Shown here piece by piece: positions 61,395 to 64,000 of a stretch of 64,000 bases of DNA; within the stretch, counting starts at the first letter, position 1, and each line of letters begins with the position of its first letter. The notes beneath the pieces were generated by a model. The model had not been told where the DNA came from and did no database searches. It saw nothing but the letters and a program-made list of their open reading frames with translations. Origin of the DNA: Flavilitoribacter nigricans DSM 23189 = NBRC 102662 (lineage in GTDB: Bacteria > Bacteroidota > Bacteroidia > Chitinophagales > Saprospiraceae); assembly GCF_002646595.1 (NCBI RefSeq), contig NZ_PDUD01000020.1, positions 186,001-250,000 of the forward strand. Direction: 5' to 3'. A program made the position numbers and the translations under genes.

Positions 61395-63776
61395 ATGAAA
61401 AATTTTCTGACTGTGCTCCTGCTCGGGGGCCTGCTACACCTGTGCGCCTCCAATGCAGGGGCCCAAAACCATGTGCAAACCATTCGCGGACAAGTTCGCG
61501 ATATTGATACCCAGACCCCGCTGATCGGGGCCACGGTAGTCCTCCAGACGGGGACGGACCCCATCGGAACGGTTACCGACCTTGAGGGCAAATTCCGTTT
61601 CGAGTCCGTTCCGGTCGGCCGTTTTGATCTGTCGGTTAATTACCTGGGATACGAGCCATTGCTGCTCAATAGCCTGCTGCTGACCAGTGGAAAAGAAATG
61701 GTACTCTCCCTCGATCTGGTAGAATCCGCGATCGCCATGGAAGAGGTGGTAGTCACCGCCCGGCACGATAAAACCGAAGCTTTAAATGAACTGGCCAGCG
61801 TGAGCGCCCGTTCCTTTTCGGTGGAAGAGACCAGCCGCTACGCCGGTAGTTTCTACGATCCGGCCCGAATGGCCCAGAATTATGCGGGCGTATCGGTAGG
61901 CAGTGGGGATGATCTGAATAATGAGATCATTATCCGCGGTAATTCCCCAACCGGGCTGCTCTGGCGGCTGGAGGGGATCGAGATCCCCAATCCCAACCAT
62001 TTCGGTGCCCTGGGGAATTCCGGAGGAGGGATTAGCATGCTGAGCAGCAGTATGTTGACCAATTCTGATTTCTACACCGGGGCCTTTCCGGCAGAATTCG
62101 GCAATGCCACCTCCGGAGTTTTTGACCTGAATCTTCGCAAAGGGAATAACGAGCAGCGGGAGCACGCGGTAATGCTCGGCGTACTGGGCCTGGAAGTTGC
62201 CACCGAAGGACCGATCAGCCGGGAAGCCGGCTCGTCCTATCTGCTAAATTACCGCTATTCCACCCTGGCGATCCTGCAATCACTGGGACTCAATCCCGCC
62301 GGTGATGCCCTCCCAAAATACCAAGACCTTTCGTTTAACATCAACCTGCCGACCGCCAAATTCGGAACTTTTTCCCTCTTTGGTCTGGGTGGGTCAAACC
62401 AGTCGTATTTCGAACCGATACCCGATCGGCAGCAATGGGAGTTTGAAGATGATAAATGGGGATTCCTCGAAGAGCAGCAGGTAGGGACTGTGGGCTTGAG
62501 TCACCGAATACTGCTATCCGATCGGAGTTTCCTCCGCACGGTGCTGGTGGCTTCCTCCAATCGCTACCTGGACCGGGAGTACTGGCTGAATGATACCCTG
62601 GACTATACGCGCCATCTTGACGAAGAAACCACTTCCACGAATAATTCCATCCGCATCAGCAGTACCTACAATCTCAAACTCAATGCCCGGAATTCTTTCC
62701 GGGCCGGACTGATCGGCAGCCACCTGTCCTTTGATTTTGTTTACGATGAGGACGACGGCGAAGGACTGCACCGTTATTTTGACAATTCGGGCCAAACCCA
62801 GTTTATGCAGGCCTTTGCGCACTGGAAACACCGTTTTAACGATCGCCTGAATATGAACGCCGGTCTGCACTATTCCCACCTGATGCTCAGTCACCAGCAG
62901 GCGCTGGAACCCCGCTTTGCCCTGGAATGGCAGCTATCTTCCCGCCAGAAGGTAAGCGCAGCTCTGGGGATGCACAGTAAAATGGAGCACCTGGCGCTGT
63001 ATTTATTTGACGGGACCTTGCCGAGCGGACGTCGCCATGTGCCGGCCAGAGACACGGAGTTCAGCAAAGCCTGGCATGCGATCCTGGCTTACGACCATCG
63101 CCTGGGCGAGAACCTGCGCCTGAAAACCGAGCTTTATTACCAGCATCTATTCGACGTCCCGGTGGAGAATAATATGGCCTCGCTAGGCTCTCTGATCAAC
63201 GCTACGGATGTATGGGATGTGATCGGTGCGCAAGAAGTGGTCAATGAAGGGATCGGGCGCAATTACGGGGTCGATGTAACGCTGGAAAGATTCTTTGCCG
63301 ATCAGTACTATTTCCTGCTTACCGGTTCTTTGTACCAGTCCGAATACCAGCCCCTGAACGGCAACTGGTATTCTACGGCTTTCAACGGAAATTACCAGTT
63401 GGTCGCGCTGGGAGGCAAGGAATTCAAGGTAGGGAAAAAGAAGGTCAATATTCTTGGATTCAACGCCAAATTGATCTACTCCGGTGGCCGTCGCTCCACG
63501 CCGATCGACCTGGAAGCCTCCCGCGATCAGGGACATACGGTTTACCGGCAGGACCAGCCGTACGCCGCCCGAAACTGGCCTTACAAAAGACTGGACGTTG
63601 GGATCAGCTACCGGATCAATGCGCAGAAAATGAGCCACGCACTGCTGCTGGATATTCAAAATGTGACGAACTATCTGAATATTTACAGCCAGTATTACAG
63701 CAGTAGCGCCCAGGAGATCCGCTCGGTTTACCAAACGGGGTTATTACCGGTATTTGCCTATCGGGTAGAATTTTAG
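61395..63776 (+). CDS. TonB-dependent receptor with carboxypeptidase-like N-domain
   Basis: The 793-residue protein has a signal peptide (to about NAGAQ). A CarboxypepD_reg-like beta-sandwich follows (about 29-110; RGQVRDIDTQTPLIGATVVL in part and GTVTDLEGKFRFESVPVGRF), then a plug domain (MEEVVVTARHDKT, EIIIRGNSPTGLLWRLEGI, GAFPAEFGNATSGVFDL) and a large barrel ending GLLPVFAYRVEF. There is no STN domain and no SusD partner, so it is not a classic SusC. It probably imports iron chelates, peptides or another large solute with TonB energy. Being third after sigma/FecR it may belong to their regulon. Confidence 0.93.
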   Translation: MKNFLTVLLLGGLLHLCASNAGAQNHVQTIRGQVRDIDTQTPLIGATVVLQTGTDPIGTVTDLEGKFRFESVPVGRFDLSVNYLGYEPLLLNSLLLTSGKEMVLSLDLVESAIAMEEVVVTARHDKTEALNELASVSARSFSVEETSRYAGSFYDPARMAQNYAGVSVGSGDDLNNEIIIRGNSPTGLLWRLEGIEIPNPNHFGALGNSGGGISMLSSSMLTNSDFYTGAFPAEFGNATSGVFDLNLRKGNNEQREHAVMLGVLGLEVATEGPISREAGSSYLLNYRYSTLAILQSLGLNPAGDALPKYQDLSFNINLPTAKFGTFSLFGLGGSNQSYFEPIPDRQQWEFEDDKWGFLEEQQVGTVGLSHRILLSDRSFLRTVLVASSNRYLDREYWLNDTLDYTRHLDEETTSTNNSIRISSTYNLKLNARNSFRAGLIGSHLSFDFVYDEDDGEGLHRYFDNSGQTQFMQAFAHWKHRFNDRLNMNAGLHYSHLMLSHQQALEPRFALEWQLSSRQKVSAALGMHSKMEHLALYLFDGTLPSGRRHVPARDTEFSKAWHAILAYDHRLGENLRLKTELYYQHLFDVPVENNMASLGSLINATDVWDVIGAQEVVNEGIGRNYGVDVTLERFFADQYYFLLTGSLYQSEYQPLNGNWYSTAFNGNYQLVALGGKEFKVGKKKVNILGFNAKLIYSGGRRSTPIDLEASRDQGHTVYRQDQPYAARNWPYKRLDVGISYRINAQKMSHALLLDIQNVTNYLNIYSQYYSSSAQEIRSVYQTGLLPVFAYRVEF

Positions 63777-63782
63777 AGGACA

Positions 63783-63847
63783 CAGCCGCCGGGTATTTCG
63801 CGGCCTCGTATAAGGGGAACCGTGGACTGTCTGGCGGCTGTTTTTTT
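63783..63847 (+). terminator. terminator after the TonB receptor
   Basis: CAGCCGCC (63783-63790) and GGCGGCTG (63833-63840) form a perfect stem closing a 42-base loop, followed by seven T residues. It lies 6 bases after the stop. Confidence 0.75.
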
Positions 63848-63918
63848 GCGGGTATGAGGAGTGGAAAGGGGGGAAATGTACGCTGAAACCCAGTAAAATG
63901 GGACAATTTTCGCGCCCT

Positions 63919-63955
63919 AAAAAAAAGCAGGGTATCTACAAAACGTAGTACCCTG
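63919..63955. terminator. hairpin at the window's right end
   Basis: CAGGGTA with CTAC (63928-63939) pairs with GTAG and TACCCTG (63945-63955). It is preceded by eight A residues, which is a T tract on the minus strand. It may end a minus-strand gene beyond the window or sit in the leader of the next plus-strand gene. Confidence 0.5.
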
Positions 63956-64000
63956 TATAACCCCAAAAAACCAAATGAAAACAATCTACATATGAATGCG

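Noticed and set aside
63974-64000. Start of a gene at the right edge
   Set aside because: The ATG at about 63975 meets a TGA after six codons and the later ATG has too little sequence to judge.

Overview
The window looks like chromosome of a gliding, marine-type Bacteroidota, most likely class Saprospiria (Lewinella-like). This is inferred from type IX secretion (T9SS) sorting domains with YPNP motifs, SprB-repeat giant proteins, an ECF sigma/FecR pair with the Bacteroidota DUF4974-type C-terminus, HYC_CC_PP, DUF6495 and MbnP family proteins, lack of clear Shine-Dalgarno sequences, and occasional TAnnTTTG-like promoter boxes. No phage, plasmid, CRISPR or transposase gene was found.

Layout. 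0-3.4 kb: a DsrE-like protein, a small palindromic repeat cluster and a probable copper-handling group (HYC_CC_PP, DUF3347 lipoprotein, DUF305, DUF302). 3.6-7.5 kb: an accessory patch. A beheaded AraC regulator abuts arrays of a ~350-bp repeat, which bracket a two-gene cassette (an avidin-family protein and a DUF1906 glycoside-hydrolase-like protein) and end near a tRNA-Ser gene. 7.6-11.2 kb: the DUF2339/DUF3999 envelope pair. 12.4-19.1 kb: LacI-type regulator, BCCT transporter, VWA/metallopeptidase-like protein, MoxR-type ATPase, M28 peptidase. 19.3-23.5 kb: DUF6495, TerC, DoxX, ApbE, DEDDh exonuclease. 23.5-27.7 kb: two MbnP-like proteins followed by two di-heme MbnH/MauG-type peroxidases. 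27.7-28.7 kb: a gene-free leader with three related stem-loop elements. 28.7-43.7 kb: three consecutive, collinear SprB-repeat adhesins of 909, about 1415 and 2407 residues, each with a T9SS sorting domain. 44.4-47.8 kb: small membrane protein, outer-membrane protein, Kelch lipoprotein. 47.9-51.4 kb: RNA methyltransferase, TrmD, a small anchored protein and an FKBP isomerase. 51.5-55.2 kb: two intact outer-membrane paralogs, a frameshifted remnant of a third, and an AraC regulator. 55.2-56.7 kb: SLC13 transporter. 56.8-63.8 kb: ECF sigma factor, FecR-like anti-sigma factor, an STN-domain protein fused to LA_2272-type surface repeats, a small beta-barrel protein and a TonB-dependent receptor.

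Themes. Copper recurs: one small-protein cluster near the left end and the MbnP/MbnH group at 24-28 kb. Cell-surface biology dominates the right half. The points most worth a second look are the avidin/DUF1906 cassette inside repeat arrays, the stem-loop family upstream of the SprB genes, the stepwise growth of the three adhesins, and the sigma/anti-sigma pair that precedes an STN-LA_2272 fusion where a TonB receptor would be expected. All family assignments come from reading the translated sequence; no database search was run.
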